This document shows, piece by piece, positions 9,873-19,218 of a DNA stretch of 64,000 bases; positions within the stretch are counted from its first letter, which is position 1; every line of letters starts with the position of its first letter. A model generated the notes under the pieces. The model worked only from the letters and a program-made list of their open reading frames with translations. It was not told the DNA's origin and ran no database searches. This DNA is from Microbacteriaceae bacterium VKM Ac-2854. GTDB lineage: Bacteria; Actinomycetota; Actinomycetes; Actinomycetales; Microbacteriaceae. The translations under genes were made by a program, and so were the position numbers. The DNA lies in NCBI GenBank assembly GCA_013205085.1, contig JABMLH010000001.1:434001-498000 (forward strand), in the 5' to 3' direction.

Positions 9873-12266
9873 AACAGAGAGCTCCATCTCGACCAGATCG
9901 ACCGGCGCGCGCTCGAGGGAGATCTCGACACGGGCGGTGAACGCCTGGTACCGGAGGGTGTGGGTCCCGACCGCGTTCGCGGACCGGGCTCGAAGGTGCA
10001 CCGCGGTCGGAACGGCGTGGCCGCCGTCATCCATCTCCCACTCGATGTCCACCTCGATCCCCGGCCGGGCGATGAGCCCGCGCACAGCGCCGCCGCCGAA
10101 AGCGGTCGGCACCGCGGGAAGGATCTCGATCTCGTCCCGATGGGACTGCAGCAGGCACTCGGCTACTGCCGCGGTCATGCCGAAATTGCCGTCGATCTGG
10201 AACGGCGGGTGCGCGGAGAACAGGTTGGGGTACAGCCCGCCCAGCCACGGACCGCGGTCGATCGTCATGTCGCGGAAGAAGAGTTCGAGAAGTGCGCCGA
10301 GCCGATCGGGCTGATGCAGTCGGGCGCGCATCAGCATCTTCCACGCGAGGGACCAGCCGGTGGACTCGTCGCCGCGCTCGTCCAGGCTGCGCCGCGCCGC
10401 CTCCTCGAACTCGGTCGACACCGGTCGGTCGGCGGGATGGATCGCGTAGAGGTGGCTGACGTGGCGGTGCTGCGGGTCCGGCATCGCGAAGTCCTCGTCC
10501 CACTCCTGCACGAGCCCGCTCGCGTTGATGCGGGGTCGGCCCAAGCGCGCGAGTGCTGCGTGAGCGGCGTGCGCGACGTCGTCGTCGAGGTGGAGGCGTT
10601 CGGCGAGTTGTGCGGTGATGGTGAGTAGATCGCCGAGGATCTCGAGGTCGGCTGCGGAGGACGCCGCGACCGAGCGCGGTTCGCCGTGTGGATCGCTGAA
10701 CCGGTTTTCGGGAGATGTCGACGGCGAGGTGCCGAGAGTACCGTCGGGGAACTCGACCAGCCAGTTCAGCGCGAACTGCGCCGCGCCGCGGATGGCCGGC
10801 CAGGCGCGTTCGCGGGCGAAGTCGTCGTCGGCTCCGAACCGGATGTGGTCCCAGAGGTGGCGCACGAGCCAGGCTCCGCCGTGCGGCCAGAAGGCCCACT
10901 TCGGGTCGTGCTCGCCGTTACCCACGGGCATGGAGTACGCCCAGGCGTCGGTGTTGTGGTGGCTCACCCAACCGTCGGAGTCGTACAGCTCCCTCGCGGT
11001 TCGCGCGCCGGTGCGGCTGAGGCCGTCGATGAGATCGAACAGCGGTGGCAAGCAGGCGGTCAGGGCCGTGACCTCGGCGGGCCAGTAGTTCATCTGCAGG
11101 TTGATGTTCGTGGTGTAGTTCGAGCTCCACGGCGGCTGCAGGTCCGGGTTCCAGATGCCTTGCAGGTTCGCGGGCAGTCCGCCGCGCCGGGAGCTGGCGA
11201 CGAGGAGGTAGCGGCCGTAGTCGAAGAGCAGCCCGATCAGGTCTGGGTCGGTCGCGACGACGCCGGCGTCCGACGCGAGAGCGGTGGCGACGCGGGCGTC
11301 CGTCATGGTGGGCGTCGGTCGGCCGAGGGTCAGCGAGACCGGCGCGAGCAGCGCGGTCACATCGGCCAGATGGTTGTCGTATGCGGCGTCGAGACGGCGC
11401 AGCGCCGCACGGGCGCGGGCGTCGGTGCGTTGCGCGAGGCCGTCGGCGCTCCCGCGGGGCTCGCGAGCGATGCCGGTGAACGTGGTCGCCGTCGCGACGG
11501 TGATCCGGACGCGGGTGGCTCCGACGATGCGGATGCTGCCGCCGACCGTGGTCTCGGCGCCGTTGTGCTCGATCGCGACGTGCGCGGCTCCGATCATCGA
11601 TTCGGTCGGATCGTCGGGGTACCGGACCGGCTCGGCAACCGGGTCGTGGCTCGGGGTGATGTCGCTGGGCAGCCTCAGGATCATCGAGAGACCGTCGCGC
11701 CGGGCGGTGCGCCGGATCACGCGTAGCGGCGAGGACAGCGCGATGGTCAGGGGCGGCACCGTGCCGGTGCGCGCGAGGATCTCGTGGGCGATGACGGCGT
11801 CCGGATGCGACGCGAAGCTGCGCCGATCGATGCGGCTCTCGCCGGCCCGGAACGAGGAGTGGTGGGTGGCGGTGGCGAGATCCAGCCGTCGTTCGTAGTC
11901 CGCGGGCTCGTCATCGAGTTCCAGGCGGAGGTGGAGTTCGACGAAGGGGAGGAAGGTCTGACTGTGTCGGTGCTGCAGCCGGCGCAGGGCCACGTCGGCC
12001 GTGCCGTAGTCGCGCGTCGCGATGGCGCGTCGCGCGACGGCGAGGGCTTCGGCGGCGGCATCCGGGGTGATCCTCGGTTCGATGAATTCGCTGCGTGGGG
12101 AACCGGACCAGGCGGTGCCTTCGTTGATCAGGAGGCGTTCCCGCTCCGGTCCGGCGAAGAGCATGGCGCCCTGCAGGCCGTTGCCGATCGGGAGTGCCTC
12201 GGTCCAGACCGCGGCGGGCCGATCGAAGACGATCGACCGGCCCGGGGCGTCGAAGTCGGGCACCAT
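9864..12266 (-). CDS. GH95 alpha-L-fucosidase (intracellular)
   Basis: 800-aa glycoside hydrolase family 95 enzyme, normal length for the family, which releases alpha-1,2-linked L-fucose by inversion (some members prefer alpha-L-galactosides). Starts like other GH95 proteins ([15 protein letters not shown]). Active-site motifs are present: N387/N389 in [14 protein letters not shown]520 in [11 protein letters not shown] and D692 in FQIDGNFG, corresponding to the Asn pair, acid and Asp described for the bifidobacterial enzyme. No signal peptide, so it should act on imported oligosaccharides. Its ATG shares one base with the stop of the upstream permease, making it the last gene of the SBP-permease-permease-GH95 operon. 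Confidence 0.93.
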   Translation of the reverse strand: MVPDFDAPGRSIVFDRPAAVWTEALPIGNGLQGAMLFAGPERERLLINEGTAWSGSPRSEFIEPRITPDAAAEALAVARRAIATRDYGTADVALRRLQHRHSQTFLPFVELHLRLELDDEPADYERRLDLATATHHSSFRAGESRIDRRSFASHPDAVIAHEILARTGTVPPLTIALSSPLRVIRRTARRDGLSMILRLPSDITPSHDPVAEPVRYPDDPTESMIGAAHVAIEHNGAETTVGGSIRIVGATRVRITVATATTFTGIAREPRGSADGLAQRTDARARAALRRLDAAYDNHLADVTALLAPVSLTLGRPTPTMTDARVATALASDAGVVATDPDLIGLLFDYGRYLLVASSRRGGLPANLQGIWNPDLQPPWSSNYTTNINLQMNYWPAEVTALTACLPPLFDLIDGLSRTGARTARELYDSDGWVSHHNTDAWAYSMPVGNGEHDPKWAFWPHGGAWLVRHLWDHIRFGADDDFARERAWPAIRGAAQFALNWLVEFPDGTLGTSPSTSPENRFSDPHGEPRSVAASSAADLEILGDLLTITAQLAERLHLDDDVAHAAHAALARLGRPRINASGLVQEWDEDFAMPDPQHRHVSHLYAIHPADRPVSTEFEEAARRSLDERGDESTGWSLAWKMLMRARLHQPDRLGALLELFFRDMTIDRGPWLGGLYPNLFSAHPPFQIDGNFGMTAAVAECLLQSHRDEIEILPAVPTAFGGGAVRGLIARPGIEVDIEWEMDDGGHAVPTAVHLRARSANAVGTHTLRYQAFTARVEISLERAPVDLVEMELSVSV

Positions 12267-13189
12267 CAGTCCTTCGTGCTTCCGCTGGTGAGGCCGTTGA
12301 CGATGAAGCGGAGGCCGAAGATCACGAACAGGACCGCGGGAACCGCGAGCAGCACGAGGCTGGCGTTGTAGCGCCCGAAGTCCTCGGGGCTGCGCCCGAG
12401 CACGTTGGAGAAGGACGAAACGGCTTGCGCGGCGGTGGTGATGTCGGGGTTGGTGAACAGCATCGAGGGCCAGAGGAAGTCCTGCAGAGACCAGATGAAG
12501 CAGAGCACGACCAGGTTCGCGATCGCCGGACGCGACAGCGGGAGGAACACGCTCCAGAACACGCGGAAGTGCGAGGCGCCGTCGAGCCGCGCGGCTTCGA
12601 TCAAGGATTCGGAAATGTTGCTTCCGTAATTGCGCATCAGCAGAACCCCGAACGGGATGGTGAGCGCGGCCTCCGGCAGCGCCACCCCGAGGTAGTTGTT
12701 GAACAGGTGCAGCTCGCTGGTGATGTGGTAGACGGGGATGATCAGGGCCGTGCCGGGGACGGCGAGAAACAGCAGGATGCCCACGAACGTCAGCTCGCGG
12801 CCGCGGAAGTTCAGCTGCGAGAGGGCGTAGCCGGCCGAGGTGCTGACGACGACGACCAGCAGGCCGTGCAGGGCTCCGATCGCGAACGAGTTGACGTACG
12901 TCATCGGGAGCGAGACGTCACCGATGGGTTCGGTGAACAGCGTGATGTAGTTCTGGAAGCCGAATCCGTCCAGCGATTTCCGCACCGCCGCGTAGAGCGG
13001 GAACGCGAAGATCAAGCCCATCGCGATCAGCAGCACGTAGATCGTGGCGCGGTCGGCGCGGCGGGTGATCAGGATCCGCATCGGATTGTCCTCGATCACG
13101 GCCCGAGCGCGTCGAGGCTTCTTCGGACCGTCGCCGGACGGGGTGGTCGGCGGCGCGGTCACGGGCTCGGGAATCAGTGTGGTGGTCAT
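12266..13189 (-). CDS. CUT1 sugar ABC permease, MalG-like
   Basis: 307-aa inner-membrane permease of a carbohydrate ABC importer. Start chosen at [10 protein letters not shown], which overlaps the upstream permease stop by 4 nt; the longer open frame upstream is a shadow of that gene. A basic N-terminal tail is followed by six hydrophobic segments. The EAA-type coupling loop reads [24 protein letters not shown] without the middle written fully here (EAARLDGA is the core). The protein ends GLTSGSTKD, typical for MalG-type subunits. Confidence 0.92.
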   Translation of the reverse strand: MTTTLIPEPVTAPPTTPSGDGPKKPRRARAVIEDNPMRILITRRADRATIYVLLIAMGLIFAFPLYAAVRKSLDGFGFQNYITLFTEPIGDVSLPMTYVNSFAIGALHGLLVVVVSTSAGYALSQLNFRGRELTFVGILLFLAVPGTALIIPVYHITSELHLFNNYLGVALPEAALTIPFGVLLMRNYGSNISESLIEAARLDGASHFRVFWSVFLPLSRPAIANLVVLCFIWSLQDFLWPSMLFTNPDITTAAQAVSSFSNVLGRSPEDFGRYNASLVLLAVPAVLFVIFGLRFIVNGLTSGSTKD

Positions 13190-14100
13190 CGCTCGCTCTT
13201 TCTGGTGCGGGTGGCGAACATCTGGGCGAGGGAGATCACCAGGGCGATCAGCAGTACGACGATGGACGCGGCGGCGGCGAAACCGATCGTCTTGCCGCCG
13301 GAGTTGACGTAGCCGTAGAGGTAGCTGCCGACGATCTCGGTCGTGGTGCCGGGGCCGCCGCCGGTGGAGAACAGCACCTGCTCGAGGGCCCGGAACGAGC
13401 CCAGCAGCAGCGCGAGGATGACGGTGATGTGGGTCGATTTCATCATCGGATAGACGATGGAGCGCATGATCCGGAAGGTGCCGGCGCCGTCGATCAGCGC
13501 CGCTTCGAGGGCGGATGTCGGCAGCGCGGAGAGGTCTGCGGTGTAGTACATGATCGGGAGGCCGATCAGGTAGCAGAACACCAGGATCACGGCGAGGTAG
13601 GCCCAGTGCGGTGTCGTCAGCCAGGACTGGGTGAGTCCTTCCAGCCCGACGGCGCGCAGCGTCTCGTTCACCGCGCCGTAGCGCTCCTGGAGCATCGAGC
13701 CGAAGATGGTAGAGACCAGCGAAAGCGGCATCAGCGCCGGCAGCAAGAAGAGGAGGTAGAACACCTTCCGGCCGCGGACCCCAGTGGACAGAGTGACGGC
13801 GATGAAGAAGGCGACCGTGAGCGCAACCGCGATGCTGACGGCGGCGAACACGAGGTTGTTCAGGATGGAGCTGAGGAAAACCGGATCCGTGAGGACCAGG
13901 ACGAAGTTGTCCCAGCCGACGGCGACGGGCCGCAGCAGCGAGATGCCCACCTTCTGACCGCTCGTCCCGGCGAGGAAGAAGATGCTGTACGCGTAGTAGA
14001 TCGCGTACACGGCCAGCAGCGGCAGCAGGAACAGCGCCGCCGTCCCGCCGTTGCCCTTCGGGCGTTTGCGTCGCGGTTTGGATTCGACCAGTCGAGTCAT
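13186..14100 (-). CDS. CUT1 sugar ABC permease, MalF-like
   Basis: 304-aa partner permease with six membrane segments. Start at MTRLVESKPRRK is preferred because GAGGA lies about 8 bp upstream; the longer open frame has no SD. EAA loop with EAALIDGAGTFRIMRSIVYP. It sits 76 bp downstream of the substrate-binding protein and overlaps the MalG-like gene by 4 nt. No ATPase gene is present in this operon, as is usual for actinobacterial CUT1 systems that borrow an MsmK-type ATPase encoded elsewhere. Confidence 0.92.
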   Translation of the reverse strand: MTRLVESKPRRKRPKGNGGTAALFLLPLLAVYAIYYAYSIFFLAGTSGQKVGISLLRPVAVGWDNFVLVLTDPVFLSSILNNLVFAAVSIAVALTVAFFIAVTLSTGVRGRKVFYLLFLLPALMPLSLVSTIFGSMLQERYGAVNETLRAVGLEGLTQSWLTTPHWAYLAVILVFCYLIGLPIMYYTADLSALPTSALEAALIDGAGTFRIMRSIVYPMMKSTHITVILALLLGSFRALEQVLFSTGGGPGTTTEIVGSYLYGYVNSGGKTIGFAAAASIVVLLIALVISLAQMFATRTRKSER

Positions 14101-14176
14101 GAGTGCGGTCCTCGTGTATCGGGGTGGGCCGTCCGGATCGCGGACGGCCCACCGTGCGGAAGTGCTTCCGCGAGGG

Positions 14177-15448
14177 TTAGAAGTTGCCCTTGGCGAGTTC
14201 AGCCTGGTCGCTCTTCGCGGCATCGGCGGCGCTCATGTTCCCGGTGAGGACCTGCAGGACGTTGGCGCCGACGAAGTCGGAGAACGCTCCGAGGTTGTTG
14301 CGGTCGCTGTGCGGATTGTTGATCAGGTCGACCATGGTCGCGTAGCTGCTCTTCTGCAGCTCGGTGGTCAGGGTGCCCTCGGGCAGGGTGTAACCGTCGA
14401 CCGCGGGGATCCCCTTGAGGGTCGTGGCCCAGAAGTCGACACCGTCACCGGCGGCCATGAACTGCACGAACTTCGACGCGGCGTCCTGATCGGTGGACTC
14501 GGTCGGGATGCCGAGGGTCACGTCGAGGAAGCCACGCAGCGACGCCTCATCCGCGGTCTGCGCCGGGAAGGGGATGATGCCGTAGTTGCCGGTCAAGATG
14601 CGACCCGTCTCCCAGGACCCGTTGAACAGGACAGCGGCCTTGCCGGAGTCGAAGGTGTTCGTCGCGGTGGCGTAGTCCATGTCGAGGGTCGCCTTGTCGA
14701 AGACGCCGTCGTCGTACAGCTTCTTGTACGACTCCAGGCCGGCGACGTAGGAGTCGGTGTCCCATTCGCCCTCGTCGTAGCGGACGTCATCGAAGAAGGT
14801 GGGGTCGGTCTGCCCGACCACGGTCAGCGCGGCCTCGTCCTGGAACCAGTCGTCGGCCGGCATCACGGCCGGGAGGATGTCGGGGCTCTTCGCCTTCAGT
14901 GCGTCGCTCAGGGCGGCGAACTCGGCAACGGTGGTCGGCGCGGTAACCCCCAGGGAGTCGAGGATGTCGGCGTTGTAGACGCCGATCGCGGAACCGGTCG
15001 AGTACAGCGGGACCGCGTACAGTTCGCCGTCGCTGAAGAGCCGCTTGGTCTGATCGATGGTGACCTCCGTGAACGAGCTGGTCAGCTCGTCTCCACCGGG
15101 CCACTCCGAGACGGGAGCCAGGTAGTCCTGGATCTCGCCGGCCCACGCGCCGGGCTGCACACCCAGCACATCGATGTCTTCACCGGCGCCGAGCGCGGAG
15201 GCGACCTTCGCCTTGTAGTCGTCGCGGGGGATTTCGGTGTAGTCGACGGTGATGCCGGGGTTGGCAGCCTCGAACGCATCGATCAGCGGGTTGATGGCGT
15301 CCTGACCGGGCGCACCGTCCCAGCTCCAGTAGTTGATGGTGGTGCTGCCGTCGGCGTTGGCCTCTCCGGAATCGGCGGAGCATCCCGTCGCGACGAGCAG
15401 GAATGCTGCGGCGCCGGCGACGATGCCGGCGGACCTCGAGAACTTCAT
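14177..15448 (-). CDS. sugar ABC transporter substrate-binding lipoprotein
   Basis: 423-aa extracellular solute-binding protein (family 1). Lipoprotein signal peptide with lipobox ending VATGC, lipidated Cys at 23. Mature protein begins TTINYWSWDGAPG, a common start of CUT1 binding proteins, and contains FPAQTADEASLRGF and WATTLKGIPA features of the family. ATG chosen with AGGAG 7-8 bp upstream (CCAGAGGAGAAACAATG). First gene of the importer-GH95 operon, transcribed from the TTATCGATAA-controlled promoter at 15560-15590. Ligand is presumably the fucosylated oligosaccharide released by GH98; inferred. Confidence 0.92.
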   Translation of the reverse strand: MKFSRSAGIVAGAAAFLLVATGCSADSGEANADGSTTINYWSWDGAPGQDAINPLIDAFEAANPGITVDYTEIPRDDYKAKVASALGAGEDIDVLGVQPGAWAGEIQDYLAPVSEWPGGDELTSSFTEVTIDQTKRLFSDGELYAVPLYSTGSAIGVYNADILDSLGVTAPTTVAEFAALSDALKAKSPDILPAVMPADDWFQDEAALTVVGQTDPTFFDDVRYDEGEWDTDSYVAGLESYKKLYDDGVFDKATLDMDYATATNTFDSGKAAVLFNGSWETGRILTGNYGIIPFPAQTADEASLRGFLDVTLGIPTESTDQDAASKFVQFMAAGDGVDFWATTLKGIPAVDGYTLPEGTLTTELQKSSYATMVDLINNPHSDRNNLGAFSDFVGANVLQVLTGNMSAADAAKSDQAELAKGNF

Positions 15449-15561
15449 TGTTTCTCCTCTGGCGAGCGACCTCGCCGTCACGGGTTGTGGCTGACAGCGT
15501 TTCGGCGACGCTGCAGGGTGGGGCTCTGTGGTGGTCGGCTCGGGAGGTGGCCGACGAGTCA

Positions 15562-15590
15562 AGAATTATCGATAAATTCTTGCTTGTCAA
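15562..15590 (-). promoter_or_regulatory. ABC-GH95 operon promoter with operator
   Basis: On the minus strand TTGACA (15590-15585) is followed after 17 bp by AATTCT (15567-15562). TTATCGATAA occupies 15566-15575, spanning the end of the spacer and the -10. Flanking AAGAA and TTCTT extend the dyad imperfectly. Third copy of the operator shared with the GH98 and lacI promoters. Confidence 0.72.
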
Positions 15591-15695
15591 TGTCTCCGCG
15601 AGCTTTGATCGGATGAATCGTGAGTCTTAGTGCGCTTCAGTGAGGTGCTGCAGCGCTCCGGCGAGGTTTCATAGGATCAATCGTCTCTCGGCTTG

Positions 15696-16637
15696 TCATC
15701 GTGCGACGGGATCCCCCGCGGTCAAGAGCGGGAGCTCATCGCGTCGTGCATAGCCCTCCCAATCTCCGGGATTGAGGCAGGCGAATGCACCGGTGCGGCA
15801 CGCCGTGGCGAGTCGTCCCGGTGGCGGAGTGCCGACGAGCCACTCGGCGAGATAACCCGCGACGAATGCGTCGCCGGCTCCGACGGTATCGACCGGTGCG
15901 ATGGGAACTGCGGGGCTCGAATGAGCCACTCCCTTCACGAAGGCCGCGGCGCCGGCTGCGCCGAGTTTGATGACGACCTCCGTCGGTCCGAGGGTGGCGA
16001 TCGCCGATGCGAGGGCGGCGGCGTCCTCGCCGAGGTCGGTGAGCAGGCGCGCTTCGTCGTCTCCGGCGAAGACGATGCGGGAGCGGGCGGCGATGCTCCG
16101 GTAGAGCTCGCCCGGATCGCCTGTGGGCCACAGAGCGGAGCGATGGTTCACGTCGAACGACACCGGCACGCCGGCCCGGTTCGCCCGGTCGATGAGGGCG
16201 TCGATCGCCCGCCGCGCGCTCTCGGAGAGGGAGGGGGTGATGCCGGTCACGTGGACGAGCCGGAAGGCGGCCACGTCGATCCCGTCGAGGTCATCGATGT
16301 CGAGCCGACTGCCGGCGCTGTCGCGGCGGTAGTAGCTGACTCGCGTCCGGGTGGCGGTTCGGCTCTCCTTGAGCATCAGGCCGGTCGGGGCCTGTTGATC
16401 GGTGATGGCGCGGACGTCGATGCCCTCGGCGCGCAATTCTCGTCGGATCCGGCGGCCCAGGCCGTCGTCGCCGACGCGGCCCAGCCACGTGACCTGCTGG
16501 CCGAGCCTGGCGAGACCGACGGCGACGTTGCTCTCCGCTCCGCCGATGCCGAGCTTGAGGTCGGTGACGTGCTCGAGTCCGCCGAGTTCGGCCGCGCGAA
16601 CGAGCGCCATCGTCTCTCCCACGGTGAGGACGCTCAC
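15696..16637 (-). CDS. PfkB-family sugar kinase (KDG kinase-like)
   Basis: 313-aa ribokinase/PfkB-type kinase. N-terminal signature GIGGAESNVAVGLARLG and C-terminal ATP/active-site motif DTVGAGDAFVAGYLAE with the catalytic Asp. The GTG start overlaps the upstream aldolase stop by 4 nt. Beside a KDPG-type aldolase it is expected to phosphorylate a 2-keto-3-deoxy sugar acid at C6. In an L-fucose context this is puzzling because 2-keto-3-deoxy-L-fuconate has no 6-OH; a hexonate from L-galactose or a uronate would be a better substrate. Last gene of the four-gene minus-strand operon. Confidence 0.85.
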   Translation of the reverse strand: MSVLTVGETMALVRAAELGGLEHVTDLKLGIGGAESNVAVGLARLGQQVTWLGRVGDDGLGRRIRRELRAEGIDVRAITDQQAPTGLMLKESRTATRTRVSYYRRDSAGSRLDIDDLDGIDVAAFRLVHVTGITPSLSESARRAIDALIDRANRAGVPVSFDVNHRSALWPTGDPGELYRSIAARSRIVFAGDDEARLLTDLGEDAAALASAIATLGPTEVVIKLGAAGAAAFVKGVAHSSPAVPIAPVDTVGAGDAFVAGYLAEWLVGTPPPGRLATACRTGAFACLNPGDWEGYARRDELPLLTAGDPVAR

Positions 16638-17266
16638 GATGTCGCCTCGTCGAGGGCTCGGACGGTGTCGGTGCTCAACCGCCGAACGGTGTCGGTGTCG
16701 CCGCGAGCGAGGGCGTCGCGTGGCACCATCCAGCTGCCGCCGACGGCGAGAACGCTCGACCGCCGGAGGTATTCGCCGGCGTTCGCTGCCGACACGCCCC
16801 CGCTCGGGAAGAACTCGACATCCGGGAAGGGGGCGGCCAGCGCATCCACCGCCCGGACGCCGCCGAGCAGCTCCACCGGGAACAGCTTCACGGCGGTCAG
16901 GCCGAGGGAGAGCGCGAGCTGCAGCTCCGACGCGGTAGCGATTCCGGGCAGGGGGAGAATCCCGTGTTCCAGAGCGCGTTCGACGACGGCGACGTCGAGG
17001 CCGGGACTCACGATGAACTGCGCTCCGGCGTCGACGCAGCGGTCGACTTGTTCCGCGCTGAGCACGGTGCCCGCGCCGACGACGGCCGTCGGATGCTCCG
17101 CGGCCGCGGCGAGTGCTTCCAGACCAGCGGACGTGCGCAGGGTGATCTCCGCCGAGCCGATGCCGCCGGAGCTCAGCGCATCGACGATACCGCGCGCATG
17201 AGCCGCATCGTCGATGACGACGACAGGGACGATGCGGGAGGCGGCCAGACGATCGCGGACGCTCAT
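16634..17266 (-). CDS. KDPG/KHG-type aldolase
   Basis: 210-aa class I aldolase of the Eda family. Motifs: EITLRT (substrate-binding Glu region), GAGTVLSAEQVDRCVDAGAQF, SPGLD, and the Schiff-base Lys in LTAVKLFPVE, followed by FFPSGGVS. Splits a 6-phospho-2-keto-3-deoxy-aldonate to pyruvate and a triose phosphate, or an unphosphorylated analogue to pyruvate and an aldehyde. ATG overlaps the preceding SDR stop (4 nt) and its own stop overlaps the kinase GTG. One of two Eda-type genes in the window (the other at 50447-51088). Confidence 0.9.
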   Translation of the reverse strand: MSVRDRLAASRIVPVVVIDDAAHARGIVDALSSGGIGSAEITLRTSAGLEALAAAAEHPTAVVGAGTVLSAEQVDRCVDAGAQFIVSPGLDVAVVERALEHGILPLPGIATASELQLALSLGLTAVKLFPVELLGGVRAVDALAAPFPDVEFFPSGGVSAANAGEYLRRSSVLAVGGSWMVPRDALARGDTDTVRRLSTDTVRALDEATS

Positions 17267-18018
17267 CGGCCCAGCCACCCGCCGTCGACAGGCAAAGTGA
17301 CACCGGAGACGTAGTCGGACGCCGGCGCGGCGAGGAACACGGTCGCGCCCGCGAGATCGCTCGGCCGCCCCCACCGGCCGGCCGGGATCCGGTCCAGGAT
17401 CGATGCCGAGCGCGCCTCGTCGTCCTGCAGCGCCTGAGTGTTGTCGGTGGCGATGTAGCCGGGAGCGATCGCGTTGACGGTGACCCCGCGTCCGGTCCAC
17501 TCGTTGGCGAGGGCTTTGGTCAGCCCGGCGATCGCGGACTTCGCGGCGGTGTAGGCCGGCACGTTGACACCGCCCTGGAAGCTGAGCAGGGAAGCGGTGA
17601 AGATGATTTTCCCCCGTCCGCGGGCCAACATCGACCGGCCGACGGCCTGGGTGAGCACGAACTGGCTGGACAGGTCGATCTCCACGATGCGGTCCCACCA
17701 TTCCAGCGGATACTCGGCGGCGGGGGAGCGGGCGATGGAACCCGCGTTGTTCACCAAAATGTCGACGTCGAGCGTCTCCAGCTCCGCAGCCAGCTCGACG
17801 ACGGCGGCCCGGTCGGCGAAGTCGACCTGACGCGCCGCGAACGTGCGACCGTGCGCTTCGACGGCGGCCTGGATCGCGCTGCCCTGCGTCTCGAGGTTGG
17901 CGCTGATGCCGATGATGTCCGCACCCGCTGCGGCCAGAGCCTCGGCCATCGCGAATCCGATGCCGCGTCGGGCGCCGGTTACGACGGCGGTGCAGCCGGT
18001 GAGGTCGAACGCGTTCAC
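17263..18018 (-). CDS. SDR dehydrogenase, KduD-like / keto-deoxy-fuconate dehydrogenase
   Basis: 251-aa short-chain dehydrogenase. Rossmann motif TGARRGIG, NNAG, catalytic S-Y-K (TASLLSF, YTAAKSA), and a C-terminus ILDRIPAGRWGRPSDL plus VDGGWLGR that closely resembles KduD (2-dehydro-3-deoxy-D-gluconate 5-dehydrogenase). In oxidative L-fucose pathways an SDR oxidises 2-keto-3-deoxy-L-fuconate at C4, so that role is a strong alternative given the adjacent fuconate dehydratase. GTG start overlaps the upstream dehydrogenase stop by 4 nt. Sequence alone does not decide between the two substrates. Confidence 0.85.
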   Translation of the reverse strand: MNAFDLTGCTAVVTGARRGIGFAMAEALAAAGADIIGISANLETQGSAIQAAVEAHGRTFAARQVDFADRAAVVELAAELETLDVDILVNNAGSIARSPAAEYPLEWWDRIVEIDLSSQFVLTQAVGRSMLARGRGKIIFTASLLSFQGGVNVPAYTAAKSAIAGLTKALANEWTGRGVTVNAIAPGYIATDNTQALQDDEARSASILDRIPAGRWGRPSDLAGATVFLAAPASDYVSGVTLPVDGGWLGR

Positions 18019-19037
18019 AGCGCACCTCCGACGTCCACGAGGATCTTCATCGCTCGGCCGGCTTCCAGATCATCGAATGCGCTCAGCGTGTCGGCGAGGG
18101 GCACGATCTTCGTGATCAGCAGGTCGGCCGGGATAGCTCCGCGGTTCAGTAGATCGATGGCGGTCGTGAAGTCCTGCCGCTGGTAGACCCGGGCCCCGAC
18201 GATGGTCAGCTCTCGCCAGAACACCCGCTGCAGGTCGATCGGGCGGGGCGTCGGGTGGATGGCGACGACGACGAGCCGACCGCGCACCTTCGCGAGCGAG
18301 GTGGCGCCGAGGACGGCACCCGCCGCGCCGGACACCTCGAAGACGACATCCGCTCCCGCGCCGCTGGACCAATCGGTCACGATCTCGACCTGGTCTACTT
18401 CGCGCGGATCGAGGGTGCGGAATCCGAGGTCGGCAATAGCCTGTCGGCGCTGCGGATCGAGTTCGATGACGATGACGTCACCACCGAACTCGCGGGCGAC
18501 CGAAGCGATCAGGACACCGATCGGACCGCCGCCGATCACAACGACCTTCTCACCGGGCTGAACCTCGCCGCGGCGCACGTCGTGCACGGCGACGGCGGTC
18601 GGCTCGACCAGAGCCGCGTGATCCAGCCGCAGGGTCGACGGAAGGGCGACGAGCGTGGCGGCGGGAACGTTCCATCGGCCCTGCAGCGAACCGGGGGAGT
18701 CGATGCCGATGAAGTTCAGGTTCTGGCAGATGTGGCTGTTGCCGGCGAGGCAGGCCGGGCACGTCCCGTCCCAATCCAGCGGCATCACGGTGACGGGATC
18801 GCCGACGCTCCAGCCCTCGACGCCGGCGCCGAGTTCCGCGATCGTTCCGCTCATCTCGTGACCGAAGATCAGCGGAGTCCGCACCCGGGCGTCCATGTTG
18901 CCGTGCATGATGTGCAGATCCGTGCCGCACAGACCGGTGAAGGCGACGGCGATCTGGACCTCGCCCGCGGCCGGTGGCGCAGCCGCCGCCTCCCCGATTG
19001 CGATCCCGTGGTTTCCTGTGTAGCTCGCGGTCAACAT
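18015..19037 (-). CDS. zinc-dependent medium-chain dehydrogenase
   Basis: 340-aa MDR alcohol/polyol dehydrogenase. Catalytic zinc site CGTD with GHE (residues roughly 37 and 60). The structural-zinc loop keeps Cys residues CPAC...C (GTCPACLAGNSHICQ). Nucleotide motif VVIGGGPIGVLIA. Similar to threonine, butanediol or sugar-alcohol dehydrogenases; in this operon it likely oxidises a sugar, sugar acid or L-lactaldehyde/1,2-propanediol derivative, but the substrate is unknown. First gene of the operon, ATG preceded by AGAGGA. Promoter region 19038-19218 holds a candidate regulator half-site at 19119-19128. Confidence 0.88.
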   Translation of the reverse strand: MLTASYTGNHGIAIGEAAAAPPAAGEVQIAVAFTGLCGTDLHIMHGNMDARVRTPLIFGHEMSGTIAELGAGVEGWSVGDPVTVMPLDWDGTCPACLAGNSHICQNLNFIGIDSPGSLQGRWNVPAATLVALPSTLRLDHAALVEPTAVAVHDVRRGEVQPGEKVVVIGGGPIGVLIASVAREFGGDVIVIELDPQRRQAIADLGFRTLDPREVDQVEIVTDWSSGAGADVVFEVSGAAGAVLGATSLAKVRGRLVVVAIHPTPRPIDLQRVFWRELTIVGARVYQRQDFTTAIDLLNRGAIPADLLITKIVPLADTLSAFDDLEAGRAMKILVDVGGAL

Positions 19038-19218
19038 GGCCGTGTCCTCTCTGACGACTCACCGGATGCCCGGTTCCGACGTGCGAGATCGGCCGTGGTC
19101 GACGGATCAGCGCACAGTCATCAGACCATAGCCGTAGCTAAGACAGTATCGCGACCTGAAATAGACCGAATCGTCAAAATTCATCCGATCCATTGGTTCG
19201 CTAGATGCATGGCCGCGA

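Noticed and set aside
13190-14152. Upstream extension of the MalG-like permease to a 628-aa protein
   Set aside because: The added part is an out-of-frame reading of the MalF-like gene; the ATGA overlap at 13186-13189 gives the correct start.
12266-19037. Possible secondary-metabolite gene cluster from the dense dehydrogenase/SDR operon
   Set aside because: No core biosynthetic enzyme is present; all genes fit sugar import and catabolism.
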